From the NCBI GenBank assembly GCA_021399435.1, contig JAJTUP010000001.1:2604001-2668000 (forward strand): a stretch of DNA of 64,000 nt, written 5' to 3'. The notes under the pieces are model-generated. The model saw only the letters and a list, made by a program, of their open reading frames with translations. It searched no databases and was not told the origin of the DNA. The DNA is from Diaporthe sp. PMI_573. Lineage: Eukaryota; Ascomycota; Sordariomycetes; Diaporthales; Diaporthaceae. Made by a program: the position numbers and the translations under genes. Below, in pieces: positions 46,601 through 57,815 of the stretch (position 1 is its first letter; each line of letters starts with the position of its first letter).

Positions 46601-49410
46601 TGGCCCAAACCTACCTGAAATCAGGGAAGAAGCGGCTTTGCACGAGTTTTCCTCTGAGCCCCAGGTCTCATCTGAGGCTCGAAGCAGAAGCCCAGCCCTT
46701 CAGAACACAAGCAGCTTCGAGGAGCCAATACCAACCATCGAGACAGAAGGTGATGATCCATCGGCAGCCACACCCTCGGCCATCGACTTCAGTCGATCCC
46801 TACCAAGGGAGCTTGCCCCTGTGCAAGAAGAGCCACATGAGGAAGAAGCCGAGTCCAGCGGACATATCCTTGCTGCAAAACCCCGAGCAGTGACGCCAGA
46901 CATCAACCGAGACAGCGGCGTCGTGACAGGCTCGCCTGTCCCGCCTCGAGTGCATCATTTCGAGAGCGCCCAGCAGCAACGGGACAGCGGCGTTCACATG
47001 AGAGAGCCAAGTGGAGCATCGCCACGACTCCTGGGCACACGCGCGTTCAGCCCGCAGCCTGCACGCTTGTCACATTCCAGCATCGAGGATGATGGTGCCA
47101 ATTTCGACCAAAAGTCGTCTAATCGGTCGTCGGCTACAGAGAGCGAGACACAACGGCGCTTTAGGGAGGCAACCCCAGTCCTGGAAGCTCAGGATGCACC
47201 AGTCACTCCTGAGCCGCGGAAGAACACATACAAGTCGCGCAAGTATCCAGACCTTGGGCCGAGCCCAGGGAAGAAGGCGGCCGCCGCCGCGGCCCTCGCA
47301 GGAGGAGGAGCTCTGCTTGCGGCCGGGGCGACGAGATCTCGGTCCCCATCGCCATCTCCGTCGCCAGCAGCCAGCCAAAGAAGTGTTTCTGACAATACCG
47401 ATGAGCTCCGAGCATCTGCACTGCCCAGGCAGAGACGAGCGGCATCCTCCAACACGGGCATCTCGCGCTCAAGAACCCCTGAGCCGCTCAATATCCGGCC
47501 CGAGAGCCCGTCGATGCTGCGGCACTCTGGCACACCGCCGCTTCGGTCCCGACGAAGCCGAAGTGGAGACCTGCGGTCGCTCAGCCAATTAAGCAACAGG
47601 TCGCACAGCGACCTTGGCGCCCGAGCTAGCTCCCCAGCCTCCGCAGTCTCCGCAGCAAACAAAGCCCCTGCCCACCTGCCGAAAGCACCCACCCCAGCCT
47701 CAAGCGACCTGAGGAGAGCGACAACTCCAGCCGCTGTTGCCCAAGGAACCACCAACGTCCCCACTGCCAATGAAGGCCGTGTCCGCTCCAAGGACATGGC
47801 CGATGTCTACGTAAGCTGCTCCTTCAATTGAACAAACCCTGTTTTCACTCGACACTCCCAGCAACATTCCACTAACCTACATTCCTGTGCAGGACGGCTT
47901 CGGCGAGGGCCGCTTGGGCTCACCCCGCTCTCCAACCCGACCACACAGCATGCGCCGCCGCCAGAGCATGCAGGTTCTCGAGCTCGAGTCGCGGGTAGAG
48001 CAACTCATCGCCGAGAATCGTGCCCTGCAGGATGCAAGGGCTCAAGCAGAGCTCCACACCACCAACCGGGCCACAAGCACGCTCGCTGAGCGCGATACTG
48101 AGATCGAGGCCCTCAAACAATCCCTCGACTTCATGCGCAAGGAGGTGCAGCGGCTGACCGAGGTCAATGAGGGCCTGAACAGCGCTATTCAGCAACACGC
48201 TGTCCAGCACGACGATAGATACCGGCTTCTTGAAAACCAGCATGCTGAGGCGACCAGGGAGCTGCTCGAACACCGGGATCGCCGCGGCTCCCACTCTCAG
48301 ACAATAGAAGAGAAGGATGAGGAGATCAAGAGCCTGCGTGAGCAGCTCGAAGCCACAAAGGAGCAGATCCGCGAGATGCAAAGGCAGATACTGGCCACAA
48401 AGCCAGCCGACAGCGATTTCCTGCGCATCAAAGACGTCGACTACTTTGACCATCGCTGTCAGCAACTCTGCTCCCACGTACAGCAGTGGGTTCTGCGCTT
48501 CTCAAAGTTCTCGGACATGCGCGCCTGCCGCCTGACCACAGAGTTGAATGACGAAAAGATCATTGACCGCCTGGACAATGCAGTCCTCGACGGGTCCAAC
48601 GTCGACCACTACCTCAACGACCGGGTCAGGCGTCGCGACGTCTTCATGTCAGTCACCATGACCATGATATGGGAGTTCGTCTTCACCCGCTACCTGTTCG
48701 GCATGGATCGCGAACAGAGGCAGAAACTCAAGAACCTGGAGAAGCTGCTCTTGGAGGTTGGGCCCCCACAGGCAGTGCGCCAGTGGCGCGCTGTGACCTT
48801 GACACTGCTCTCCAAGAGGGAGCCCTTCAAGGACCAGCGCGACCAAGACACCGAGGCCGTCGTCCAGGCTGTCTTCCAGACCCTGTCCATGATCCTTCCC
48901 CCTCCGTCAAACCTTGAGGATCAAATCCAGGGACAACTGCGCAAGGTCATGCGCGAGGCTGTAGACCTCAGTATCGAGATGCGCACCCAGCGCGCAGAGT
49001 ACATGATGCTACCGCCGCTGCAGCCCGACTACGACGCCAACGGCGACCTGGCCGAGCCGCACCCCTTCAACTCTGCTCTGATGAACGAGCGCTCGGGCGA
49101 CAAGAACGCAACCGCCGATAACGAGGCGCTCGAGGCTCAAGGTGCCGTCGTCCGCGTCGTGCTGTTCCCGCTCGTGGTCAAGAAGGGTGACGACGACGGC
49201 GTGGGCGACGATGAGGTTGTTGTCTGCCCTGCGCAGGTCATTGTCGCAAGGCCCAGGAGCAAGAGTCGGCAGTCGTACAGGGCGCCGTCCTCAGACGCGG
49301 GCGGCGTGAGTCTGCTGAGGGGAGGGAGCCCCAGCACGGCTCCGAATAGGAGTAATGTGAGCATGACGGATGCTCCTGGCATGGCTCCCGGGATGGAGGG
49401 AGCCATTTGA
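31656..49410 (+). CDS. lah: giant leashin-like (involucrin repeat) Woronin-body tether protein
   Basis: Exon 1 is 31656-47810 (5,385 codons without interruption); an 82-nt intron (gtaagc...gtgcag) is followed by exon 2, 47893-49410. The total is 5,890 aa. Start context is acaccATGagcg, preceded by a C/T-rich tract. The protein is mostly disordered, Ser/Pro/Glu/Gln-rich and acidic, with an Arg/Ser-rich N-terminus (first 250 residues), six short Ala/Gly hydrophobic segments, about nine Lys-rich SKKxKKDKKKKRK repeats, a duplicated REAE/RDEEAE module, an SP-rich region (about residues 4750-4800), and a C-terminal coiled coil (LELESRVEQLIAENRALQDA onward, about 5407-5560) followed by a conserved helical domain (DYFDHRCQQLCSHVQQWVLR). 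These features fit fungal 'involucrin repeat proteins', which include leashin. Leashin ties peroxisome-derived Woronin bodies to the cell cortex and septal pore in Neurospora and Aspergillus. The match rests on size, architecture and end domains; the middle is too fast-evolving for identity by eye. Confidence 0.85.
37849..44760 (+). repeat. Lys-rich 'involucrin' repeats in the leashin-like gene
   Basis: Nine lysine clusters of the form S-K-K-x-K-K-D-K-K-K-K-R-K, usually after Trp/acidic residues and before Ser/Thr/Gly/Ile, occur at about 37852, 39371, 41370, 41863, 43206, 44091, 44407 and 44702, with an earlier, weaker one at about 35320. Spacing shrinks from about 1.5-2 kb to 0.3 kb toward the 3' end. 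Between clusters the sequence is acidic, so charge alternates along the chain. Confidence 0.75.
39820..40512 (+). repeat. duplicated 59-residue acidic/basic module in the leashin-like gene
   Basis: Two copies at about 39820-39996 and 40336-40512 share ARREAE, then LIRDEEAE and SRL, a K-rich stretch, and a closing helix with R-A-D/R-E-A. They are predicted strongly helical, unlike the surrounding sequence. The copies are 516 bp apart and clearly diverged, so the duplication is not recent. Confidence 0.75.
45908..46065 (+). repeat. Ser-Pro-rich repeat block in the leashin-like gene
   Basis: Encodes tandem variants of PRSPQ(F/L/Y)xPxxSP (for example PQPSPRSPHFPP) for about 50 residues. It is proline-directed-kinase-like sequence inside a disordered part of the tether. 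Confidence 0.75.
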
Positions 49411-49918
49411 TGAATCTTATGATGAATGAATGACACGGGATAGGATTAGGCATTTCTATGGTGGAGAGAGGGAAATGGGCAGATGAAAGGTCAGTGGTCG
49501 GCGACGGCCGGTATATGACGGGTTGGGTTTATTACGAGACACGCAACCATTAGCGAGATATCAGGAGTCTGGGGAATGTTTTTTGTCTTGGATTGAATTC
49601 TTCTTTCTGACTATGATCATGGGCGTGGCATCTATCTATTTCTCTTGACAACTGTTCACATTCTGGGAAGAGAAAAAGGGAAAGTCCCCAATACATAATG
49701 TAGAACTATAATAATGACTGAACGAAGATATCAACCGCCCTTTCCTGAACCCTGGTGGTTCCACTCCACACATTGTGCTTCGAATGGGGCGCTTGAACTG
49801 GTGCAGTCAGGCATAGTACCTCTATCCCGCCTCGTGTTACCACTGTTATAGCGTTTTGATTGACATAGCCTCGTCACCAGGAGAGAGCAATGATAGAAGG
49901 TTCTCAGACTCTCAGGAG
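49411..49918. other. intergenic between convergent leashin-like and Zn2Cys6 genes
   Basis: About 0.5 kb of A/T-richer sequence shared by the 3' ends of both genes (aactataataatgactg near 49705 and similar). No gene seen. Confidence 0.5.
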
Positions 49919-52900
49919 TCAATTGTATCCGCCTCTGTTAGTCCTGCCGTCGTTTTGGATCTGAGGCTGGGTCTGTGCCTGCTGGGCCCAGCTGTTGTTA
50001 TTCATACCCATCGTCATCGGGTCGCCGAAGCCCGCGAAACTGCCGGTCTGAGGATCGAAGGGGAACAGGGCGTTGATAGCCTCTTCCTGGTAGCTGGACT
50101 ATTTGACCTCGTCCTTATCGTTAGTAAATGAGGCACGAAGAGCGGAATGAAAATAAATGAAAACAAATAACAGAGGAAGCTTCTATGCGAACTAACCCAT
50201 TCATTGTCCAAGTGACCCGTTGTGCCCATGCTGCCGGCGCAGGGCGCCATTGCTGCAGCCATTCCAGCCGCGTTCCCCTGCCTCAGGCCACTGCCATTGG
50301 CTACAGAGCCACCGTCACTGCTCGAGTTCTCTGGGCTATCAGAGTCCATCAACTGCGACGGGGGAGCGCTAGGGAGATTCCAGCGGCCCGCCACGTTGGG
50401 ATCCGGCCCATTCGTATCCTGTTTCTGTTGATGGGCACTATGCTGCTGTTGTGACTGAGGCGGATTCGGTGTTGCTCGACCTCCTGACCCAGGTGGCGGC
50501 GCTGGGAAATGGTGCTGCCCTCGTATCGGCGCCGAGGGCATCCCAGTAGAGCCGTTTGGTTCGTCTGTCGTAGCAGAAGATGGTGGCTCACCGTGGTACG
50601 CTGAGCCGAGGTTGGGAGCGATATGTTGCGAATGTTTTTGCCTTGGTGGTGCCAATGGCGTCGAGGCAGGTCTTGTAGTAGAAACAGAACTACCACCTCC
50701 ACCATCATCGGCACTGGCCTCCTTCACGGGCTGTTGGGACGGGCTCGCGGCCGCAGTCCATGTCGGCGCCCTCATCTTCCGCATGCTCATGTATGCCCCC
50801 ATCTTGGTCATTATCTCGGACAGCACCTGTTTTCCCTTTTCTTCGTTTGTCAGATTTTGATCCAGATGAAAGACATAATCAAGACACGCCCATATCCTGT
50901 TGGCATCTCTGTGGTTTTGGTGGTAGAACATCTCCGTCGCCAGGATGAGTGCCGCCTGGAACTGCTGGTACGCCCCGCTGTACCACCTCCACAGTTGAAA
51001 GACCGGGCTGGTGTCGAGCTGGACGGCGATCTCGATGATGATGATGCCGCTCGTGATCAGGACGGAGCGCAGGCGCTGGGGCATGGGGCTGGCCGTGTTG
51101 GCGTAGTAGGGGTGGAGGACCATGACGTGCAGCCGGTACATGAGCAGGTGCATGACGAGCTTGGCGTACCGCTGGATGTGGACCCGGTCGTCGAGGAGGT
51201 GGTTGTAGTTATCAAACATGCGCTTGCGAAAGTTCTCGATCTTGGTGAGCACCTGCGTCAGCGTGATCTTGCGCGCCGCGAGCTTGCGCCTGTCCGTCCA
51301 GATTATGCGCATCATCTCATTGATCTCGAAGCGGATCAGCGGAAAGAGCGTCGTGGTCCAGCTGTCGGCCACGCATGGCTGCCGGGTCGAACTGGTGAGC
51401 TGGTCTTCCTCGCAGTTGTCGGGGAGCCAGGTGTCATAGTCCTCCCTCCTGATGGCTGGTTTGGGCCCCTGGGCCTCGCAGGTCCGGATGTCCAAGAAGC
51501 ACAGCTGGTGCCAGATCAGGCGCCGGACGTGTGTTTCCAAGGCGTTGAGATTGTACGCTCTGCTGCCGTCTCGGTGTAAGCCCATGCACTCTGCCATGCG
51601 GACTGCGGCGCCGACAAGCACGGAATGAGCTCGTGAGACCTCCTCTCGGCAGAGAGGGATCTTGGAATCGGTCAGCAAGAAACTCCCGCGTTGTCAAAAG
51701 CCCACTCGGCATGACTACTGACCATGTACATCACAAATGCCTGTAAGGTCTCCACCCTTGTGGTCCTGAGGAAGTTCGCCTTGCTCAGCGCAACCTCGGT
51801 CCCGACCTTCATGTTCTCGACCAGATTGGCCTTGGTCAAGCCAAATTCTCGGTTAATTGCCGTCTCGTCCAGTGCGACGGCGGCACTGAACCACGCAGCA
51901 AACACCACGGCCTGAGCTGAGGCTCGTGGTTCATATCCATCTGCTGCCTCCTCCCAGAAGTTTGCATACTGCACCTCGAATGAAGGCCTGTGTACACAGC
52001 GGGCAATGGGATGCACGCTCTCAAAATAGTACTGGAGCAGGCGGTCGCCGGCTGGCTTTGCGGGGAGAAAGGTCAACAGACTCGGTGACTGGACCACCTG
52101 GCCAAAGAATACGCCGCTCGTCGGCGGAATGTACGACGTGCCGGGCCGCAAAAAGTCGGGGATGGATTGCTCGGCGCCCCTTGAATCGGAGAATGCGCTC
52201 GGCTGGCTCGGCGGTACTGGCACAGTTGAGGGGAATAAGCCACTGTTAGGTTGCTGTGCACCATCGGAGAGTCCTGCTCGGATCTGATGACTGTCAGCCG
52301 CTTGTTGTTGTTTATTACGGGCGTGACTCTCGAGACCAAGCGAGACAACAGCAGTCGCTCAGCCGCTCGGCCTTCCCTTTCGTAATAGACGGAGCAGTCC
52401 AAGCACTGCCAACAGACTTACCTCCTCCGATATCCTTGGTCGATTTAAACCACCGATCTTCTCTGTTAACCGCATCTTACCCACCTGTACACCCAAGTCC
52501 ATGAAGTCGTCCGTTCCGTCGGCGTCGTCCTCATACGTGAGGTCAAGCGCCACCATCGGGGTGATCTCCAGGTCCCGCTCCTCGTCAAACTCGCCCTCGA
52601 CATCATCGGCCAGTATTCGCTGCTGGTAGAAGCCGCGGGACCCGGACTTTGCCACGTCTCTTTCTAGCTGGCGCTCCAGGGAGCCGACCTTCTCCTTGAT
52701 CTCTGTCAGACGCAGCTGGCTCGCCTCGTCGAGCTTGGGCCCCAGGTACAGACAGTCGCGTGAGAACTTGAGACAGTTGATGCACGGGTTTGATTTGTTG
52801 CACTTCAGCTTGCGCCGCCGGCATTCAAGACACGATGTGATCATGCGCATCCTTCGCCGAATCGGCTTAGGAGGGCCAGCCGTGGCGGCGGTGGCGGCAG

Positions 52901-53246
52901 CAGGGAAGCCGGCGTACGCCTGCTGCTGCATCCCTGGCATGGGTTGTGATGACCGTTGGCGCAGTTGTTCGAAGTCTTGTCGATAAGACTGCATCGTGTC
53001 TGCTGAATTCATCCCCATAGTAGTTCCTGTTTCGGGTCTCAGTGCCATCAAGGGGGAGCCTCCGGCGCCACGGTTGCCATCTATTGCCAGGGGACCTGCA
53101 AGAGGGCCATATCGACCTTCACAAACATGGTTTTGACTGTCACTGGCGCCGTATGGCGCTGCATTGGAGCCAGAAAGATAAATCAACGGTCGTGATGATG
53201 GAGAAGGGTTGTGGTGTTGTCCTGAAGTCTGGTCGGTACCTTCCAT
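49919..53246 (-). CDS. Zn2Cys6 fungal transcription factor with middle homology region
   Basis: Four exons on the minus strand, 53246-52422, 52283-51723, 51660-50197 and 50098-49919, have introns of 138, 62 and 98 nt, all phase 0, for 1,009 aa. The binuclear zinc cluster is CLECRRRKLKCNKSNPCINC and a final C seven residues later (Cys139, 142, 149, 155, 158, 165; spacing 2-6-5-2-6), preceded by a basic RRRMRM and followed by a linker and coiled coil (LRLTEIKEKVGSLERQLERD) for dimerisation. The Fungal_trans domain spans roughly residues 320-680 (YYFESVHPIARCVHRPSF, CREEVSRAHSVLVGAAVRMA, ECMGLHRDGS, RRLIWHQLCFLD). The tail is Ser/Gln/Pro-rich, then a short conserved end ...EEAINALFPFDPQTG in the last exon. 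For exon 2 the acceptor catcag at 52284 was used because it keeps frame as ISEE-IRAGLSDG. It is nuclear; target genes are unknown, and no linked cluster suggests one. Confidence 0.93.
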
Positions 53247-55211
53247 TGGAGCTTTCGATCACCTTCAGCATAAGTGACAGTGACAGTTATAGACAAGGCT
53301 GGTGTGTCAGCGGAAAACGCAATACACAAAGATTAAGCGAGATCACATGAGGCAGAGGCTGACAGCCGATGGATGAAGTAGTCTCGCTCGTTCCGCCGTG
53401 ACGGTACGATGCCACTAGCTGACACAGAGTGGTAAACACCACCTGGAACCAGTATCCCTGTAATCAGATGTTGGCCACCAGCGTCGAGGCTTGGCCTGGG
53501 TCGAAAGATCGGGTCTCCAGTTCAAGGATTGGTGGCTTGCCCTTGAGATCGATCTGGATGTCGGCTATGTGCCTCGTCTATCTCGGTATCCAGCTGGCAG
53601 GGTATGTACCACGTCGACAGCCGCCCCGACAATCTCCTAGCCAAGCCCACAATGAGGTAGACCGAACAAGTGTGTTTGTGAGGCTGGTATGGTGGGTACG
53701 GCCGACGTAGACGAGGGCATACGGCCGTACTGTTGACCTCGATATTAAGGATGACTGGTATTTCTTTGCTCGGCTCTATGTAGGGGAGGGCCTGCGGCCT
53801 TTTAAGGCGGTAGTTAACAGCGGGATGGCCGCCGGCTTGAACACGCCTGAAATTCGGCTTTGTGAAGAGTGGTAGCCGGATGGTCCCTTCAGCTTGATCA
53901 CTCGAGTGGGAAAATTCTGACCTGGAATACAATTAAGCTAAGCAGCAGCTTTGTCATGCGGTGAGGATGATATGTGTACTGACAAAGGGGATGGAGAGAC
54001 CCAATACGATGACGCCGAGGGCGCCAGAAGTAGCTGATGGTTTGCGTCAGAGGCCGTCGAGACGAAGTCCTCAGACTCAATGTTTGAAGACCGGGTAGAA
54101 ACTGGTTGGCGCACCAAGAGGAGTCAATACAAAAGGAGATGAAGCGTCTCTAGCAGCTCTCCAAAACCAATGCTTCATCCTCTTCCAAACTTGATACCGG
54201 GCAGAGCGCCAGACTCGGTAAAACAAGATGCTGCGCCGAGTCTCGCGTTGTACAAGATTCAGTCCTTGGCCAGGGACGAAGCTCATCCATGGCAACTCTG
54301 CCCTGAACCCAGCCAAACGACTCCATGAGCGTACTCCCACCAGGCTCAACAACGTAACACTGTTGCCACAGGATCCCTGACGTATCTGGAGCAGCCTGGA
54401 GCTAGTAGCCCCGGCCTCTTGTACGGGGGAGAACGACTACTCCACGTGGGAATGCAGACCTGGGGATGCAACTTCGCAGAGACGTATGTCACTCCAGAAG
54501 TCAATGTGTGGCAGTGATCAGCGCAGCGCCCGAAGACAAGGCAGCGAGGCTGTAGATGCCTGGGAGGACATATCGGTGGCGTCCACCGAATGAACAACAG
54601 AGAGCGAGGCGCTCAGCACAATTGATGCATCCCCTTCGCAGTGGCGCCAGGCAAGAGCCTCGAACCAACGGTTGGCGTCGATCGGAACAGAGTGGCCTCG
54701 AACCACAGCAAATGGGCAGTCCGCATCATCTCAGATAAGTTGAAGGGGGCGTCCCGTCCTGCGGCCAGCCAGGCCAATGTGGTATTTCGTGCTGGTGTCC
54801 TCCCCCTGACGGGAGGATTTCCGGCAAGGTAGTTGGCTGCGCGTTAGCGAGCCGGGGACAGGCCCGTGTGGAGAGGGCGACAGAGGCCGAGACGATCTGA
54901 GGCCTGCGCTTCCCGTGCGACACTACTGACTCTGTGTGCCCTGCCTCAGTCGCCCTTCCCTCTTAGCCCCTGGTCTCGATGGAAAGAAATGCCCAATGCA
55001 ATAATAGGTTCGTGGACTAGTGCGCGATGTTTGTTCAGGACGCCACCTTGGTCGCTATCCCTGTGGATGTCAGTGCAGCCTGTAGCATTTGCGGGTGAGA
55101 GTCAATTGTACGGACATCTCAGGCAAGTAATACACGTAGCAAATTCGAGGGGATTGAACAAGTATAGGTGCCTGAAAATGGTGGGCTCGGTTGCATTTAT
55201 TCCATTCCGAC
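53247..55211. other. intergenic, no gene supported
   Basis: About 2 kb upstream of the Zn2Cys6 gene and downstream of the 867-aa gene. Open frames are at most about 140 codons and lack motifs. The last part (about 55010-55211) is the probable 3' flank of the leftward gene. Confidence 0.45.
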
Positions 55212-57815
55212 CTAGAAAGTGGCCCGACGGTCGCTCATCGGTCGGTGTGACCGTTCACAAAGCACACCGAAAGCATCGCCGTTGAGAGAAGGCGGAACCT
55301 TAGCCTCACTGTCCCGTCGCGTAATTCGTACCTTTGCTTTCCTCCTCTTTGCCTTCTTCCCAATCCTGCGCAACTCGTCTCTCTGCCGGTTCTTGAGGAG
55401 ATGATACCTCCACAAGGGCCAAGTTCTGCCTTGATGTGGGCCTTCGTAGGGCTGTCGATGAAGATCTGATGCAGTTCGTTGCTTGACCACAGGTTCTTCA
55501 GGCTTCACCCTTCCGGCCAACTGTTGTCCATTCCATTCGCGACGGCGTTTCAACATCATCCCGACTCTTAGGCAAGCCTCCTCGCCTAGCTGCTCGAAAA
55601 TGATCCCCAAATACCACCGCAGTCTTTGCGTACTACCGCCCTCGCCTCGCTTTAGAACCTCCGTGGTGACATCTGTAAGGCTTGCCAAATCTCGAGCTGT
55701 TAGAAACCCTTGAACGTTGGCCAAGTGTTTCGTGAAGGCTGCCGTGTGGCGGAATCTCTGTCTTGCTGTCAGGGAAGGGGCACTGGCGATGATTTTTATG
55801 CTCTCTCTGATCCTCATGCGCTGGCGATGCTTCGAGTCCGACTTTTCGCCCGGATCCTCCGCCTCCTTGTCGGTCTCCTGGCAGTCTGCTTCCGCTGGTC
55901 GAGCCGGGCTCAACAATTTTTCGACAAGGACCACGGGGTTGATGAGACTGTGTCTCGATCTCTTCATGTTTTGTGTCACATACTTCTCCCAGAAGGCCGG
56001 GCCCCAGGCGTTTGCGTCTTTCCCCGTTTGCTTGACAAGTATGTCGTGCAGCATGAGTGCAGTACGATAATCCCCTGACGTCCAGGCCATCCTCTTTAGA
56101 AACCCACTACTGAGGTTCTGGGATCTCGAGAGCAACAGCATTTGTTTGGTGATGGTGGTCACGCCAACCCGGAATTGCATGAAGTCCCAATAGCTCCAAA
56201 AGATGGCTGTGCATTGCTCCGGAGAGTGTTTCGCGTTAATTGCAAAAGCTAGAGCAGCCATGGCTGTTGTGTCGTCCTCGCCCGTGAGCCTTTTCCAGAT
56301 CTTACGGGTGCCCCGTATCTCTGTCAACATCCCTTTGCTCTCCCAATGGAGGAGTAGCAGCTCGCCGAGCTCGGTGTGAGATAATGCCCCACGCCCGCGC
56401 TTTTGGAAGCGCTGCAGAAGGCTCTTGAATCGAGACTGCGTGATGTTGGGCAATCGAGCAAGTATCTGGAGCCAGTTGTAGCCCACTCTGGTCCATTTTC
56501 CCTGACTGTCGCCCTGGAGTCTTGTTGCAATGACAAAAAGTGAACGATGAACCCTGAGATGATGCGTCTTCAGGGCGTCCGCAAGATATCCTATCAGCTG
56601 TTTGTCATCAGACAGCAGATGAGCCGCTTTGGATATGAAACGTGATGCCTTTTCATGACATTTCTCGGCAATTGCCAAACAATTTCTGGCTTGTTTGAGG
56701 CTTTTCCGTGCCAATTTTGACCTCGCCTTGTCCAGATTCACATCTGCTCGTCCAGCCCACAAGGCAGCCAAATGCAACAATTGGGCTACCTCAGGCACAA
56801 CACCCTCTGGTGAATTGCCATGGATCGATGCGTCTTGCCATATTCTGAAATAAGCACTGAGTACATTCAGAACAGCCCCTCTCGTTTTGAAGCGACACAT
56901 TGGCGGCATGCTTTCCATGAGCAAAGCAAACAGTCGGGCTGATTTGACGCTAGCGTCCTGGCGCGCCATATGCTTCATCAGAATTGCCCATTGGCGGGGG
57001 CTGGAGCGCAAGAACCCGGGATTTAGCCGTTCCGTGGACTTGATGCCTTCGATAACAGAAGACAGAAGAGGCAACAGTGATGACCTCGTCACCTGTGGCC
57101 ATACTCGGTGGGCACGCACAAGTGCGCGTCTGCCCAAGTCGTAGGTCTCGAAAATCTGAGGTCCCCGTAAGCGGCCGCCCGATATTTCCTTTTGAAGTGA
57201 TTTGGTGAAGGTTCGAAATCTGCTTGCAAAATCCAGGGCAGTCGGAAAGGTGTCGTTGAATAGCGCCTGCAGCTTGAGGCCTATGGGCGGAGTCGTCTCG
57301 GCCAGAGTTTGCAGCATGATCTGCTCTCCGACCGCCGCCGTTTCCCTCAAATCCAAGGTTGCAGGAGGCTCTGGCGCGACGACAGGCTGAGTCTGGGGCT
57401 CTGGCTCCGCGAGTAGAGGGCTACTGTGGGTGTCGACCTCGACCTCGACCTCAACCTCAACCTCGATGTGCGGCGCTTTGGGCCAGAATGATGGGGGCTT
57501 CGGTGGCTGCCACTGCCAGTTGGTCATGTCCGGGGCATTAGGGAGAGCCCACACGGGTATCGACCCGGCCGATTGGAACGAATTGAGCTCGGTCATGCGC
57601 CGCCTTCCAAGCCGCTGGCGATGATACAGCGGGCCCGGTGCCGAGCTGACCGCGCGTTTCTTCGGCGCGGTTGCCCGTACATATTGCTGGAACGCTCGGC
57701 TGAGAACATCGTCTGTCATCCAGACCGCCTCAATGGGCGCGTGGGGTTGGGCTCGAGTCGCTCGGCAGCATCGTGCGGTCGGTCTCGGAGGCATGGGACG
57801 GCGCGCGAAGAACAC
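55212..57815 (-). CDS. uncharacterised 867-aa protein, possibly mitochondrial
   Basis: A single uninterrupted frame runs from the ATG at 57815 to a stop at 55212. A second in-frame ATG eight codons in (57794, MPPRPTARCCRATRAQPHAP) is an equally good start. The first about 75 residues are Arg-rich and almost free of acidic residues, as in mitochondrial targeting sequences. Residues about 115-126 are a Glu-Val dipeptide run coded by a gaggtc repeat. The bulk (200-780) is alpha-helical with repeating hydrophobic/basic pattern and hints of helical hairpins, and the C-terminus is very basic (GPHQGRTWPLWRYHLLKNRQ, then GKKAKRRKAKVRI). No named domain was recognised. The composition suits an organellar RNA-binding or translation factor with diverged helical repeats, but that is inference. 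Its 5' end faces the uroporphyrinogen decarboxylase gene 430 bp away. Confidence 0.8.
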   Translation of the reverse strand: MFFARRPMPPRPTARCCRATRAQPHAPIEAVWMTDDVLSRAFQQYVRATAPKKRAVSSAPGPLYHRQRLGRRRMTELNSFQSAGSIPVWALPNAPDMTNWQWQPPKPPSFWPKAPHIEVEVEVEVEVDTHSSPLLAEPEPQTQPVVAPEPPATLDLRETAAVGEQIMLQTLAETTPPIGLKLQALFNDTFPTALDFASRFRTFTKSLQKEISGGRLRGPQIFETYDLGRRALVRAHRVWPQVTRSSLLPLLSSVIEGIKSTERLNPGFLRSSPRQWAILMKHMARQDASVKSARLFALLMESMPPMCRFKTRGAVLNVLSAYFRIWQDASIHGNSPEGVVPEVAQLLHLAALWAGRADVNLDKARSKLARKSLKQARNCLAIAEKCHEKASRFISKAAHLLSDDKQLIGYLADALKTHHLRVHRSLFVIATRLQGDSQGKWTRVGYNWLQILARLPNITQSRFKSLLQRFQKRGRGALSHTELGELLLLHWESKGMLTEIRGTRKIWKRLTGEDDTTAMAALAFAINAKHSPEQCTAIFWSYWDFMQFRVGVTTITKQMLLLSRSQNLSSGFLKRMAWTSGDYRTALMLHDILVKQTGKDANAWGPAFWEKYVTQNMKRSRHSLINPVVLVEKLLSPARPAEADCQETDKEAEDPGEKSDSKHRQRMRIRESIKIIASAPSLTARQRFRHTAAFTKHLANVQGFLTARDLASLTDVTTEVLKRGEGGSTQRLRWYLGIIFEQLGEEACLRVGMMLKRRREWNGQQLAGRVKPEEPVVKQRTASDLHRQPYEGPHQGRTWPLWRYHLLKNRQRDELRRIGKKAKRRKAKVRITRRDSEAKVPPSLNGDAFGVLCERSHRPMSDRRATF

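Noticed and set aside
32043..47797. Dozens of 60-415-codon frames on both strands inside the leashin-like gene (for example 43939-45186 and 35998-37035, plus strand)
   Set aside because: They are shadows of a GC-rich, repeat-rich true frame: composition is skewed to Arg/Ser/Pro, they lack motifs, and they cover sequence already explained by the 5,385-codon frame.
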